Positions 55,608 through 63,896 are shown, counted from the first letter of the stretch. The stretch: DNA of 64,000 bases from Microbacterium sp. MYb45 (GCF_002979655.1 NZ_PCPG01000001.1:744001-808000); one strand, 5' to 3'. Made by a program: numbers and translations. Notes: generated by a model not told the origin, from the letters alone.

Positions 55608-57002
55608 ATGAACGAGATGGCTCCTGACGACAGGTCGCGCGCACTGGATACCGCGCATCACGCCGCCCTCCGCTTCCTCGACTCGGTCGCCGAGCGACCG
55701 GTGTGGCCACGGGCTTCACTCGACGACATGCTGACGACCTTCGGCGGCCCGCTCCCGGAACACGGCATGGATCCCGCGACTGTGGTCGAGGAGATGGCCG
55801 TGCTCGCCGATCCCGGCCTCGTCGCGATCCCCGGCGGCCGCTTCTTCGGCTTCGTGATCGGTGGCACCCATCCGGCCGCCCTCGCCGCCGACTGGCTCGT
55901 CTCGGCGTGGGATCAGAACTCGGGCTCGTCGACCCTCACACCCGCCACGGTCGCGATGGAACGCGTCGCCGGGCAGTGGATGCTCGACCTCTTCGGCCTC
56001 CCCGCGACCGCCAGCGTCGGTTTCGTCACGGGCGGGCAGCTCGCCAACTTCACCTGCCTCGCCACCGCTCGACATGCGGTGCTGGCGCGCGCAGGGTGGG
56101 ACATCGCCGAGCAGGGATTCCACGGTTCTCCCCCGCTGCGGTTCGTCGTCGGCGCGGACCGGCACGGGTCCATCGACCGTGCCGCACGCTTCCTGGGGAT
56201 CGGGCGGGCGGAACTGACGGTCGTCCCGTCCGACGATCAAGGGCGTATGAGCCCGGATGCGCTCGAGCAGGCTCTCGCCGGCGGCGACGGCCCCCTCATC
56301 GTGTGTCTGCAGGCCGGAGAGGTGCACACGGGCGCCTTCGACGACTTCGCCGCGCTGATCCCCATCGCGCGACGTCACGGCGCCTGGGTGCACATCGACG
56401 GCGCGTTCGGGCTGTGGGCGGCGGCGTCTGCCGGGTTGAGCCACCTCACCGCCGGCATGGCGGATGCCGACTCCTGGGCGACGGACGCCCACAAGACGCT
56501 GAACGTGCCGTACGACTGCGGCATGGCGATCGTGCGCGACCCGGCGGACGCCATCGCGGCGTTCCGCACCGGAGGTGACTATCTGATCTATTCGGGGCTC
56601 GACCCGTGGGATGTGACGCCCGAGCTCTCGCGACGCGCCCGCGGGGTTCCCGCGTGGGCCGCGCTGCGCAGTCTCGGACGCTCGGGCATCGCCGAGCTAA
56701 TGGACCGTCTGCACGCGAACGCCGTCGCGATGGCTGCGGGGCTCCGATCCGTGGAGACAGTGGAAGTCATCAACGACGTCGTCTATACCCAGGTCATGTT
56801 CCACCTCGGCTCCGACCGGGCGACGCGCGCGCTCGGCGCGGCGATCCTCACCGAGGGGACGGCGGCCATGACGGGTGCCGAGTGGGGCGGCCGTGCGGCC
56901 CTGCGGTGCTCGATGTCTTCGTGGGCGACCACCCCGGAGGATGTCGACCGCACCGTCGAGGCCATCCGCGGCCTGGTCGCCGCGGGTTCACGCGCCGAAT
57001 GA
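55608..57002 (+). CDS. PLP-dependent decarboxylase (group II)
   Basis: 464 residues of the glutamate/aromatic amino acid decarboxylase family. Visible: cofactor loop VTGGQLANFTCL (~140-151), stacking His in GADRHGSIDRAA (H186), HIDGAFGLW with Asp264, and the Schiff-base lysine in WATDAHKTLNVPYDCG (K296). The substrate cannot be told from sequence reading; the family includes aromatic-L-amino-acid, glutamate and diaminobutyrate decarboxylases and some aldolase-like variants. Monocistronic by spacing. Confidence 0.88.
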   Translation: MNEMAPDDRSRALDTAHHAALRFLDSVAERPVWPRASLDDMLTTFGGPLPEHGMDPATVVEEMAVLADPGLVAIPGGRFFGFVIGGTHPAALAADWLVSAWDQNSGSSTLTPATVAMERVAGQWMLDLFGLPATASVGFVTGGQLANFTCLATARHAVLARAGWDIAEQGFHGSPPLRFVVGADRHGSIDRAARFLGIGRAELTVVPSDDQGRMSPDALEQALAGGDGPLIVCLQAGEVHTGAFDDFAALIPIARRHGAWVHIDGAFGLWAAASAGLSHLTAGMADADSWATDAHKTLNVPYDCGMAIVRDPADAIAAFRTGGDYLIYSGLDPWDVTPELSRRARGVPAWAALRSLGRSGIAELMDRLHANAVAMAAGLRSVETVEVINDVVYTQVMFHLGSDRATRALGAAILTEGTAAMTGAEWGGRAALRCSMSSWATTPEDVDRTVEAIRGLVAAGSRAE

Positions 57003-57011
57003 TCGAGATCG

Positions 57012-57040
57012 TTGGCCCTGCCGCCGGCTGCTGCTAGCGT
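57012..57040 (+). promoter_or_regulatory. Promoter of the phosphotransferase gene
   Basis: -35 TTGGCC (57012-57017), 17-bp spacer, extended -10 TGC-TAGCGT (57032-57040). 55 bp before the ATG. Best-looking two-part promoter in the window. Confidence 0.55.
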
Positions 57041-57095
57041 CGAGGAACCCGTGCCCCGGGGATGCCGCGACGCTGCGAGCGAAGGGAACGACACG

Positions 57096-58043
57096 ATGAG
57101 CGCAGGCGCCGATCGCCTTCGACCGGAGTGGACCGCACTCCCCCTGGTGCTGCGCGCGCGCATCGTCGACAGGATCGGAGGACGATTCGTCCGCGATGAA
57201 CCGGCCCAGAGCGGATTCAGCGCGTCCTACGCGGGTGTGGTCACCACCACGAAGGGAAAGGCCTTCGTGAAGGCCTGCGCGCGGGACTGGCATCCTGATT
57301 CCCTGCACTTCCTCCGTGCCGAGATGCAGGTGCTCGCGACGCTGCCACCGACGGTCGCCCCGGCAGTGCTGGGCGAGGTCGACGAGACTGCCGGTTCCGC
57401 GCTCGTGCTCGAAGCGATCGACGGACACCACCCCGGCAGCCCCTGGTCGGCGGATGATCTGCATTCGATCGCTGCGACCCTCCGCATCGTCGCCTCGACG
57501 AAAGCGCCGCTCGATCTGCCTGACGCGGCCGACAGCATGTCCGACTTCACCCGATGGGAGGTTATCTCCCTCGATGAGCGTCTGCTCGCAGGTCTCCCGG
57601 CCATGGTGCGTGGGCGGATGACCGACCTGCTGCGCATCGAACAGGGCTTCCGTGCTGCGGTCGGCGGAGACGTCATCGCCCACGACGACGTGCGGGCCGA
57701 CAACATCCTCATCAGTGATGGGCACGCACGATTCGTAGACTGGCCGCACGCCCGCCGCGGAGCCCCCTGGATCGATCTCCCCTGTCTGCTGCCGAGCGTC
57801 GAGGCATCGGGCGGTCCCGCGTGCGAAGAGACATGGCCGCTGTTCGAAGAGCACGGAGCCCCGCCCGTTCACGACATGCTGCCGGTCATCTCGGGCTTCG
57901 CGTCTTACCTCTGGTTCGCACAGGCACAACCCGAGATTCCGCAGCTTCCCGGACTCCGCGCATTCCAGCGGGCGCAAGCCGGACCCGCGCTGCGGTGGCT
58001 CGCCGCCCTGCTGCAGGTTCAGGATCGCGCGGCGTCGAGGTAG
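57096..58043 (+). CDS. Aminoglycoside phosphotransferase-like (APH) family protein
   Basis: 315 residues with a kinase-like fold. The catalytic HxDxxxxN motif is HDDVRADN (H196, D198, N203) and the metal-binding Asp is in FVDWPHARRG (D215); a likely ATP-binding Lys is in AFVKACARD (K59). ATG 57096 follows GAAGGGAA. The substrate is unknown; such proteins phosphorylate antibiotics, sugars or other small molecules, and presence alone is not evidence of resistance. Its end overlaps the convergent response regulator by 25 bp. Confidence 0.8.
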   Translation: MSAGADRLRPEWTALPLVLRARIVDRIGGRFVRDEPAQSGFSASYAGVVTTTKGKAFVKACARDWHPDSLHFLRAEMQVLATLPPTVAPAVLGEVDETAGSALVLEAIDGHHPGSPWSADDLHSIAATLRIVASTKAPLDLPDAADSMSDFTRWEVISLDERLLAGLPAMVRGRMTDLLRIEQGFRAAVGGDVIAHDDVRADNILISDGHARFVDWPHARRGAPWIDLPCLLPSVEASGGPACEETWPLFEEHGAPPVHDMLPVISGFASYLWFAQAQPEIPQLPGLRAFQRAQAGPALRWLAALLQVQDRAASR

Positions 58044-58681
58044 GTCAGCACCGCTCGCACTCGGCGGTTCTCCTCGACAGGTCCGAGACCGAGCTTGGTG
58101 AAGATGTTGCCGATGTGCTTGCTCACGGCCGCGTCCGTCAGCGTGAGTGAGTCGGCGATGTCGGAGTTCGACTGTCCGTCTGCCATCAGGCCGAGCACCT
58201 CACGCTCGCGACCGGTGAGCGCGTCGAGCGGTCCCTGGCGCGAGCTGCTCAGGAGGTGCTGGACCACGTCCGGGTCGATGACGGTGCCACCCGCTGCGAC
58301 CGTGTCGAGTGCGACCGCGAAGTCGCGGACACGGCTCACCCGATCTTTCAGCAGATAGCCGATGCCGCCACCCGGAAGCGTGAGCAGTTCTCGCGCGTAC
58401 GTGTCCGCGATGTACTGGGAAAGCACCATGACCGGTTGCGCCGGGTGCAGGGCGCGGATGTCGAGCGCGGCGCGGAGCCCATCGTCCGTGTCGTCCGGCG
58501 GCATGCGCACGTCGGTCACGACGAGGTCGGGCGCATCGCCGGCCGCGGCCAAGCGCTCGAACGCCTCCCGTAGCTCGGGCGCCGACTGCGCGGTCGTGAC
58601 GACGACGTGGCCGAGCCGTTCGAGCAGAGCCGTGAGCGCCTCACGCAGCAGAGCGGAGTCTTCAGCGAGCAGCAGACGCAT
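58019..58681 (-). CDS. NarL/LuxR-family response regulator
   Basis: 220 residues. Receiver domain with acidic pair E7/D8, phospho-acceptor Asp57 (VVTDVRMP), and Lys in GYLLKDRV; LuxR-type helix-turn-helix near 155-210 (LTGREREVLGLMADGQSNSDIADSL; AVSKHIGNIFTKLGL). Overlaps the kinase gene by 20 bp; a cognate pair. Probable targets include the divergent ABC transporter (inference from the palindrome at 59996-60011). Confidence 0.93.
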   Translation of the reverse strand: MRLLLAEDSALLREALTALLERLGHVVVTTAQSAPELREAFERLAAAGDAPDLVVTDVRMPPDDTDDGLRAALDIRALHPAQPVMVLSQYIADTYARELLTLPGGGIGYLLKDRVSRVRDFAVALDTVAAGGTVIDPDVVQHLLSSSRQGPLDALTGREREVLGLMADGQSNSDIADSLTLTDAAVSKHIGNIFTKLGLGPVEENRRVRAVLTYLDAARS

Positions 58682-59945
58682 CCGGCACCGCCCATTCCCT
58701 ATGCAGCGGCATCGTCATGTGGAGCGTCGTCGGCCCGCCGTCCGGGCTGTCGATCGTGAACCGACCACCGAGGGTGGCGGCGCGTTCGGTGAGTCCTCGC
58801 AGGCCCGTTCCGCCATTCGCATCCGCTCCGCCCTGTCCGTCGTCGGTGGCGAGCACGTCGAGGACGTCGTGCCTCACCCCGACACGCACGGTAAGCCTGG
58901 TCGCGACAGTGTGCTTGGCCGCGTTGCTGATCGCCTCCGTGACGAAATAGTATGCGGCTGTCTCCACGGGCGCTGGAAGCCTGCCCAGGTCCGAGATCTC
59001 GAGCCGGAGCGGGATCGGCGCCCGGTCGGCCAACTCGTCCAGGGCCGCTCGGAGACCGTGATCGGTGAGAACGGCAGGGTGGATGCCGCGCACGGTGTCC
59101 CGCAGCGTCGCCATCGCGTGCTCCGCCTGTCCCTGGGCGGCGTCGAGCGCACCGCGGACCAGGGCAGTGTCCGAACCCGTCGCGTCGAGGTCGTCGAGTT
59201 CGAGACTCACCATGCCGAGGCGCGCGGCGAGCGTCACGAGCTCTTGCTGGACGCCATCGTGCAGGTCGCGTTCGATGCGCCGCCGCTCCGCCTCGAAGGC
59301 TTCGACCAGCGCAGCGCGCGACTGCACGAGACGCTCCACGTTGCGCGTCATCTCGTGCAGTCGAGGACCGCAGAGCGAACGCAGCAATGTGGCCTGGCCT
59401 GCGGCGAGCACGGCGTTGGCGTAGGCGAACACGCACAGCGAGAGCGCGGCGATCGGGACGAGCAGCAACCAGGTATGAGGAGTCGCGACGATCCAGACGT
59501 CGCCGAAGAGGTTGAGCCGCGTGGGTCCACGCACGCCGGACACGGCGACGTAGACGAGGAGCACGAGCAGCAGGCCTTGGAAGAACAGCACGGCGAGCAC
59601 GAGCCAGCCGACGACCAGATCGACCAGCAGCGCGACGGTCTCCCTCCAGGTCGCTCCCTCGTTCATCCGCACGGACAGCCAGATATGACGTTGGTCGCGC
59701 CGGAGGGGAACGTGACCGGACGGCTGAGCAGGAAAACCCAGGAGCCGGGTACGTCGCCGCTCGAGCGCGCCGATCACGATGCCCCACAGGGGCAGAAACA
59801 GCAACGTCAGGATGGCGATCGGCAGCAGCAGAAGACCGATCGCAACGCTCGCCGACAGGTAGCCGAGCGCGCGCCATGGCCACGCGCCGAACAAAAACCG
59901 CCAGGGTGCGCGCATCACCGCGTGCCACATGGTCGGCGCTCTCAT
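58662..59945 (-). CDS. Sensor histidine kinase (HisKA_3 type)
   Basis: 427 residues: four to five membrane helices in the first ~180 residues (e.g. SASVAIGLLLLPIAILTLLF, LLVDLVVGWLVLAVLFFQG), no large external sensing domain, then a HisKA_3 dimerisation domain with His229 in RRIERDLHDGVQQEL and an HATPase domain with N-box EAISNAAKH and G-box DDGQGGADANGGTGL. The layout fits kinases that sense membrane stress through their partner transporter. ATG 59945 is 6 bp after TAGGGT. Confidence 0.92.
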   Translation of the reverse strand: MRAPTMWHAVMRAPWRFLFGAWPWRALGYLSASVAIGLLLLPIAILTLLFLPLWGIVIGALERRRTRLLGFPAQPSGHVPLRRDQRHIWLSVRMNEGATWRETVALLVDLVVGWLVLAVLFFQGLLLVLLVYVAVSGVRGPTRLNLFGDVWIVATPHTWLLLVPIAALSLCVFAYANAVLAAGQATLLRSLCGPRLHEMTRNVERLVQSRAALVEAFEAERRRIERDLHDGVQQELVTLAARLGMVSLELDDLDATGSDTALVRGALDAAQGQAEHAMATLRDTVRGIHPAVLTDHGLRAALDELADRAPIPLRLEISDLGRLPAPVETAAYYFVTEAISNAAKHTVATRLTVRVGVRHDVLDVLATDDGQGGADANGGTGLRGLTERAATLGGRFTIDSPDGGPTTLHMTMPLHREWAVPDASAAR

Positions 59946-59951
59946 GCCTCA

Positions 59952-59957
59952 ACCCTA
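59952..59957 (-). promoter_or_regulatory. Putative leaderless -10 box for the histidine kinase gene
   Basis: TAGGGT on the minus strand, 6 bp (TGAGGC) before ATG 59945, in the divergent region with the ABC transporter. Confidence 0.45.
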
Positions 59958-59995
59958 CGGATCGCGGAGCCGGGCAGTGGGCGATCGAGCGAAGA

Positions 59996-60011
59996 GTAGA
60001 GCCAGCTCTAC
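59996..60011. promoter_or_regulatory. Inverted repeat, likely response-regulator site
   Basis: GTAGAG-CCAG-CTCTAC, perfect 6-bp arms with 4-bp centre, 58 bp before the ABC transporter start and 51 bp from the kinase start. The spacing fits binding by a dimeric NarL-type regulator (inference). Confidence 0.5.
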
Positions 60012-60068
60012 CGCGACTGTCCACTCCGGTCTCTCGCGCCGCCTCCCGGTGCGCGCTCGAATGGGGGC

Positions 60069-60809
60069 GTGATCGAACCATTGATTCGCGCCGCGAACCT
60101 CGAGAAGACATTCCCCGGAACCGGTCGGAAGGAGCCGCGCGTCCCCGTCCTGCGCGGGATATCCCTCGATGTGCATCCCGGCGAGATGGTGAGCATCGTC
60201 GGTCCGAGCGGTTCCGGCAAGTCGACCCTGCTCTACTGCCTCTCGGGTCTCGAGCCCTACGACACCGGGAGCGTCCACCTCGCAGGACGAGAGCTCTCGT
60301 CCCTTCGGCGCGGCGCGCTCGCCGCCCTGCGTCGCCGTCACGTCGGATTCGTGTTCCAGTCCTTCAATCTCATCCCCTCGCTGACGGCGCGGGAGAACAT
60401 CGCGCTTCCCGCCCGGCTTGCGCGGCAGAGCGTGCAGCGCGCGGACGTTGACCGTGCGCTCGCCGACGTCGGCCTGACGGACCGTGGCGGGCATCGCCCC
60501 GGACAGCTCTCGGGCGGCCAACAGCAGCGGATCGCCATCGCCCGCGTGCTCGCCCTGCGGCCGGACATCGTGTTCGCGGATGAACCCACCGGATCGCTCG
60601 ACACGGCCACGGGCGCCGACGTGCTCCGCCTGCTTCGCGCATCTGCGGGCGATGGCAGATCCGTCGTCATGGTCACCCACGATCTCGAGGCCGCCGGGCT
60701 CGCCGATCGCGTCCTCGTGCTCCGCGACGGGAGCATTCATCGAGAACTGCGACGGCCCACTCCGGAACAGGTTCTCGAGGCGATCACTCTCGCCGGGGCT
60801 TCGGCATGA
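60069..60809 (+). CDS. ABC transporter ATP-binding protein (MacB/LolD type)
   Basis: 246 residues, GTG start. Walker A GPSGSGKST (45-53), Q-loop FVFQSFNLIP, signature LSGGQQQ (147-153), Walker B IVFADEP (167-173) and H-loop VMVTHD. The class that pairs with FtsX-like permeases, often acting in peptide-antibiotic sensing or mechanotransmission. It overlaps the permease gene by 4 bp and is divergent from a two-component system, so a self-tuned export or defence module is likely (inference). Confidence 0.93.
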   Translation: MIEPLIRAANLEKTFPGTGRKEPRVPVLRGISLDVHPGEMVSIVGPSGSGKSTLLYCLSGLEPYDTGSVHLAGRELSSLRRGALAALRRRHVGFVFQSFNLIPSLTARENIALPARLARQSVQRADVDRALADVGLTDRGGHRPGQLSGGQQQRIAIARVLALRPDIVFADEPTGSLDTATGADVLRLLRASAGDGRSVVMVTHDLEAAGLADRVLVLRDGSIHRELRRPTPEQVLEAITLAGASA

Positions 60810-62149
60810 TCGCCCTGATCGTCTCCGATCTGATGTTGCGGTGGCGCGTCTGGTTCGGAGTGCTCACTGTGACCGTCACCTCCGGATTCGTCGGTGCGCA
60901 CGCCGCCGGTCTGCTCGAGACCGGTGCCTTCCACGGTGGCGCCGTGCAGGAGGGGCTCGCCAGCACCAGCTCCGCTGTGATCATGTTCGCGGCCATCACA
61001 GCGCTCATCGTGCTCGGTTCCACGGCGAACCTCACGATCGCCCTGCAGCTGCGGGACTACGCGCTGTGGCAGCTCGTCGGCGTCCGGCCCGCGCTGGTCG
61101 CCGTCGTCGTTCTCACCCAGCTCGGCGTCATCGGCATCATCGGCGCGTTCGTCGGCTGGCTCCTCGCGCTGCTGATGTTCCCGTCCCTCTTCGTCTGGGT
61201 GTTCCGGGAGTGGCCCGAGATGCAGGGCGTGAGCCTCCACCTCGGTATCGGCAGCGGCCTCATCGTGATCGCCGCGGTTGCGCTCACCGTGGTTCTCGGA
61301 GGACTGCGCAGCGCGCGACGGGCGAGCCGGACCCCGGCCATCGAGGCGCTGCGTGATGCGGAACCCCCGCGGATCCGGATGGGATGGTTCCGCATCATCC
61401 TGACCGTGTCCGCGCTCGGAGGCACCACGGCGCTCGCGATGAACCTCGACGGCGACGCGTCGATGTCCGCTTTCTCGGGGCAGGCCATCCTGTTCACGCC
61501 GTTGATCGCGGCCGCCCTCGCCGCCGCGGGGCCGGTGGTGTTCCCTCTCGTCCTCCGCGGCTGGACTTCGCTACTGCCGACAACGGTCTCCGCGACGTGG
61601 TTCCTCGCCCGGAACTCCGCCCGTTACCGCCTGGCACGCTCGAGCGCGGCGATCGGTCCGCTCATGGTTGCGATCGCCCTCGCGGGCGGGCTCTACACGA
61701 CCGGCGCCACGATGGCCGCAGCGGAAGCCGCGCGAAACGGCAGCGACGCGGGATTCGATCTCGCCCCCGAGGGAGTCGTGATCCTCCTCGGCGGGCCCCT
61801 CCTCCTCGCGGGCGTGGCGGCCGCGGCGACCGTATTCATGTCCGGTCATACCCGCGAGCGGGAATTCGCGCTCATCCAGGCCGTGGGCTCCACGCGCGGT
61901 GCGATCGTGCTCACCGCGATCTGGGAAGCTGTGGCCTATGCGGTCACTGCGGCCATGTTGGGGGTGGCCGCCACTGCGGTCGGAGGCCTCGTCATCGCCG
62001 GAAAGCTCTCGCTGCCCGGCCCCGTCATCGCGTTCCCGACGATCGGGCTGATCGCCGGCGGTGGACTCGCCCTGCTCCTGGCCGCCACGGTGCTGCCGAC
62101 GGTCACCGCGCTCGGCACCGAGATTCCCCGCTCCCTCGCCGTGGAGTAG
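60806..62149 (+). CDS. FtsX-like ABC transporter permease
   Basis: 447 residues, about eight to ten membrane helices in two FtsX-type blocks; LQLRDYALWQLVGVRPALVA and REREFALIQAVGSTRGAIVL are the conserved cytoplasmic coupling stretches of each. The external loop between helices 1 and 2 is short, so it is not a BceB permease with the ~200-residue loop. ATG 60806 overlaps the ATPase gene by 4 bp. Confidence 0.9.
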   Translation: MIALIVSDLMLRWRVWFGVLTVTVTSGFVGAHAAGLLETGAFHGGAVQEGLASTSSAVIMFAAITALIVLGSTANLTIALQLRDYALWQLVGVRPALVAVVVLTQLGVIGIIGAFVGWLLALLMFPSLFVWVFREWPEMQGVSLHLGIGSGLIVIAAVALTVVLGGLRSARRASRTPAIEALRDAEPPRIRMGWFRIILTVSALGGTTALAMNLDGDASMSAFSGQAILFTPLIAAALAAAGPVVFPLVLRGWTSLLPTTVSATWFLARNSARYRLARSSAAIGPLMVAIALAGGLYTTGATMAAAEAARNGSDAGFDLAPEGVVILLGGPLLLAGVAAAATVFMSGHTREREFALIQAVGSTRGAIVLTAIWEAVAYAVTAAMLGVAATAVGGLVIAGKLSLPGPVIAFPTIGLIAGGGLALLLAATVLPTVTALGTEIPRSLAVE

Positions 62150-62238
62150 ACACAGTCGCGATCCGAGCGCGGCCGCAGGGGCTGACGCGCTCGCATACTC
62201 GCGAAGGGCCGCGACGCCATCCGGACGTTGGTGTTCCT

Positions 62239-62247
62239 TGCTATCGT
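62239..62247 (+). promoter_or_regulatory. Extended -10 promoter of the retron
   Basis: TGC-TATCGT, an extended -10 of the TGnTANNNT type. A start about 7 bp downstream (~62254) coincides with the beginning of the a1 repeat at 62252. No -35 (ATCCGG at the expected place), as usual for extended -10 promoters. Confidence 0.45.
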
Positions 62248-62251
62248 GGCC

Positions 62252-62273
62252 GCGTGCGATGGCTTGCGGACGA
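62252..62273 (+). repeat. Retron a1 inverted repeat
   Basis: Starts GCGTGCGATGGC; complementary to 62401-62422 over 22 nt, 20 exact pairs. Confidence 0.75.
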
Positions 62274-62400
62274 GGCGAGTGGTTCACGACGTGTTCCGCT
62301 CTCTCCGGGGTCACCCCGGGGTACGCAGTCTGACCTGGAACGAACGCCGCAGGCGCCTTACTGCGCTTCGCGCAGACCGGTGCCCGCACTGATGGACGAG

Positions 62401-62422
62401 TCGTACGCAGGCCATCGCACGC
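62401..62422 (+). repeat. Retron a2 inverted repeat
   Basis: Ends GCCATCGCACGC; pairs with 62252-62273. It lies 28 nt before the reverse transcriptase start codon. Confidence 0.75.
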
Positions 62423-62450
62423 CCGGCGCCCGTTCCGCGGCTGCCCTCTG

Positions 62451-63821
62451 ATGGCGCCCTCCACCGCATCACGCGTGCTGGGGCGCACGCCGCGACCGTT
62501 GCCGTCGTTGGTGGCCGCCTCTCTGGCCGACGCTTTCCTCGCCTCACAGGTCTGGGCGAAGGAGCAGCTCGTCGAGGCCGGCGCGTACGTCATGGGAGCG
62601 CGTCGCCGTTGGCTCTCTCCGCTCGTCGGCGACGTGTTGACCGCCTTCGTCCGCCCGCCTGTCGATGCCCCGCGACTGCTGACGTCGGTGATCCTCCGTT
62701 CGCCCGATTTCGCCGAAGCGGTGCGCAAAGCCGACGAGCGCCGTTCGCCGCTGCGCATCCACCACCACGTAGTCGGTCCGTCGTCGTCGCAGCCGCCCTC
62801 GGGCGCTCTTCCCCGCATCGACAGCATCCCGGATCTCGCCGCCATGCTCGATCTGGACGTCGGCCGGCTCCAGTGGTTCGCCGACACCAAAAACTGGAAT
62901 CGGCGCGCGCGCACAGGGGCCTTGCACCACTACCGGTACGAGTGGCGCACACGGCACGGGCGGATCCCCAGGTTGCTAGAGATCCCGGAGCAACGGATGC
63001 GCCGTGTGCAGCGCAGTCTCCTGGAACAGGTGCTCGGCCTCATAGCCGTGAACGATGCCGCCCACGGTTTCATGCCCGGTCGCAGCGCGGCCACCGGGGC
63101 GGCGCTCCACACGGGGGCCGACATCGTCATATCCCTCGACCTCACCACGTTCTTCTCACGCGTGACGGGCGGTCGCATCTACGGAACACTTCGGCAGTCG
63201 GGACTGTCCGAACCCGTCGCGCACGTCGTGACCGGGCTGTGCACCAACGCCGTTCTTCCGCGCGTGCTTGCTGCCATGCCACCGGGCGGATCATCCGACG
63301 AGCGGTTCGCCCTGCGTCGGGCTCTGGCCACGAGTCATCTGCCGCAGGGCGCTCCCTCCTCGCCGATGCTTGCCAACCTCGCCATCCGGCGCCTCGACTC
63401 ACGGCTGACGGGATGGGCGGATGCCGTCGACGCGACCTACACGCGATACGCCGATGACCTCGCGTTCAGCGGCGGTCCGAGACTCGCGAAGCGACCTGAT
63501 GCCTTCATCCGTGGTGTGCAGCGGATCATCGAGGACGAGGGGCACGTTGCCAACCCGCGCAAAACGAGGGTCCGACGCCAGGGCGTCAGGCAGAGCGTGA
63601 CCGGAATCGTCGTCAACCAGCGAACGAATGTCTCACGAGACGACTATGACCGGCTCAAGGCGACGATCCACAACTGCGTCGTGCACGGTCCGCGCAGTCA
63701 GAATCACCGCCGACTCGACGATTTCCGCGCACATCTGCTCGGCCGCATCTCGTGGGTCGAGAGCCTGAACCCCCAGCGAGGCGCGAAACTCCGGGCGGAG
63801 TTTCTGCGTATCCGTTGGTGA
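62451..63821 (+). CDS. Retron reverse transcriptase
   Basis: 456 residues. The reverse transcriptase core (~160-455) has motif A SLDLTTFF (D230), motif B LPQGAPSSPMLANL, catalytic YADD (Y333-D336, in TRYADDLAFSGG) and the retron hallmarks NDAAH (201-205, spacing of NAxxH) and VTG (383-385, in SVTGIVVN). Residues 1-~130 are a separate, mainly helical domain of unknown role, found in this kind of RT in actinobacteria and myxobacteria as far as I recall. No ribosome-binding site is visible before ATG 62451. Rare codons ATA (twice) and CTA occur, unlike its neighbours, hinting at transfer. Confidence 0.92.
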   Translation: MAPSTASRVLGRTPRPLPSLVAASLADAFLASQVWAKEQLVEAGAYVMGARRRWLSPLVGDVLTAFVRPPVDAPRLLTSVILRSPDFAEAVRKADERRSPLRIHHHVVGPSSSQPPSGALPRIDSIPDLAAMLDLDVGRLQWFADTKNWNRRARTGALHHYRYEWRTRHGRIPRLLEIPEQRMRRVQRSLLEQVLGLIAVNDAAHGFMPGRSAATGAALHTGADIVISLDLTTFFSRVTGGRIYGTLRQSGLSEPVAHVVTGLCTNAVLPRVLAAMPPGGSSDERFALRRALATSHLPQGAPSSPMLANLAIRRLDSRLTGWADAVDATYTRYADDLAFSGGPRLAKRPDAFIRGVQRIIEDEGHVANPRKTRVRRQGVRQSVTGIVVNQRTNVSRDDYDRLKATIHNCVVHGPRSQNHRRLDDFRAHLLGRISWVESLNPQRGAKLRAEFLRIRW

Positions 63822-63896
63822 CCGGTGCGACCAGGCACGAGTGGCCAAGTGACCCTACCGTCGGACGACCGGCACGGATGGCGCAGGATGGAGGCA

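Larger units (their letters stand above)
62252..62422 (+). ncRNA. Putative retron msr-msd non-coding RNA
   Basis: About 171 nt lying between the permease and the reverse transcriptase gene. The ends are complementary: a1 (62252-62273) and a2 (62401-62422) pair over 22 nt with one G-U and one G-A mismatch. Inside lie a compact hairpin CCGGGG-TCA-CCCCGG (62305-62319), as expected for msr, and a two-tier hairpin with inner stem CTGCGC-TTC-GCGCAG (62361-62375) and outer GGCGCC/GGTGCC (62352-62357/62379-62384), as expected for the msd core. The branching guanosine cannot be fixed; G residues in CGAGGCGAGTGG right after a1 are candidates. Confidence 0.75.

Noticed and set aside
57096-58043. Antibiotic-resistance gene call for the phosphotransferase
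   Set aside because: Kinase motifs are intact, but nothing indicates an aminoglycoside or macrolide substrate; kept as family-level call.
62150-62238. Terminator after the permease gene
   Set aside because: Only weak, distant GC complementarity (GCGGCC/GGCCGC); no compact stem found.
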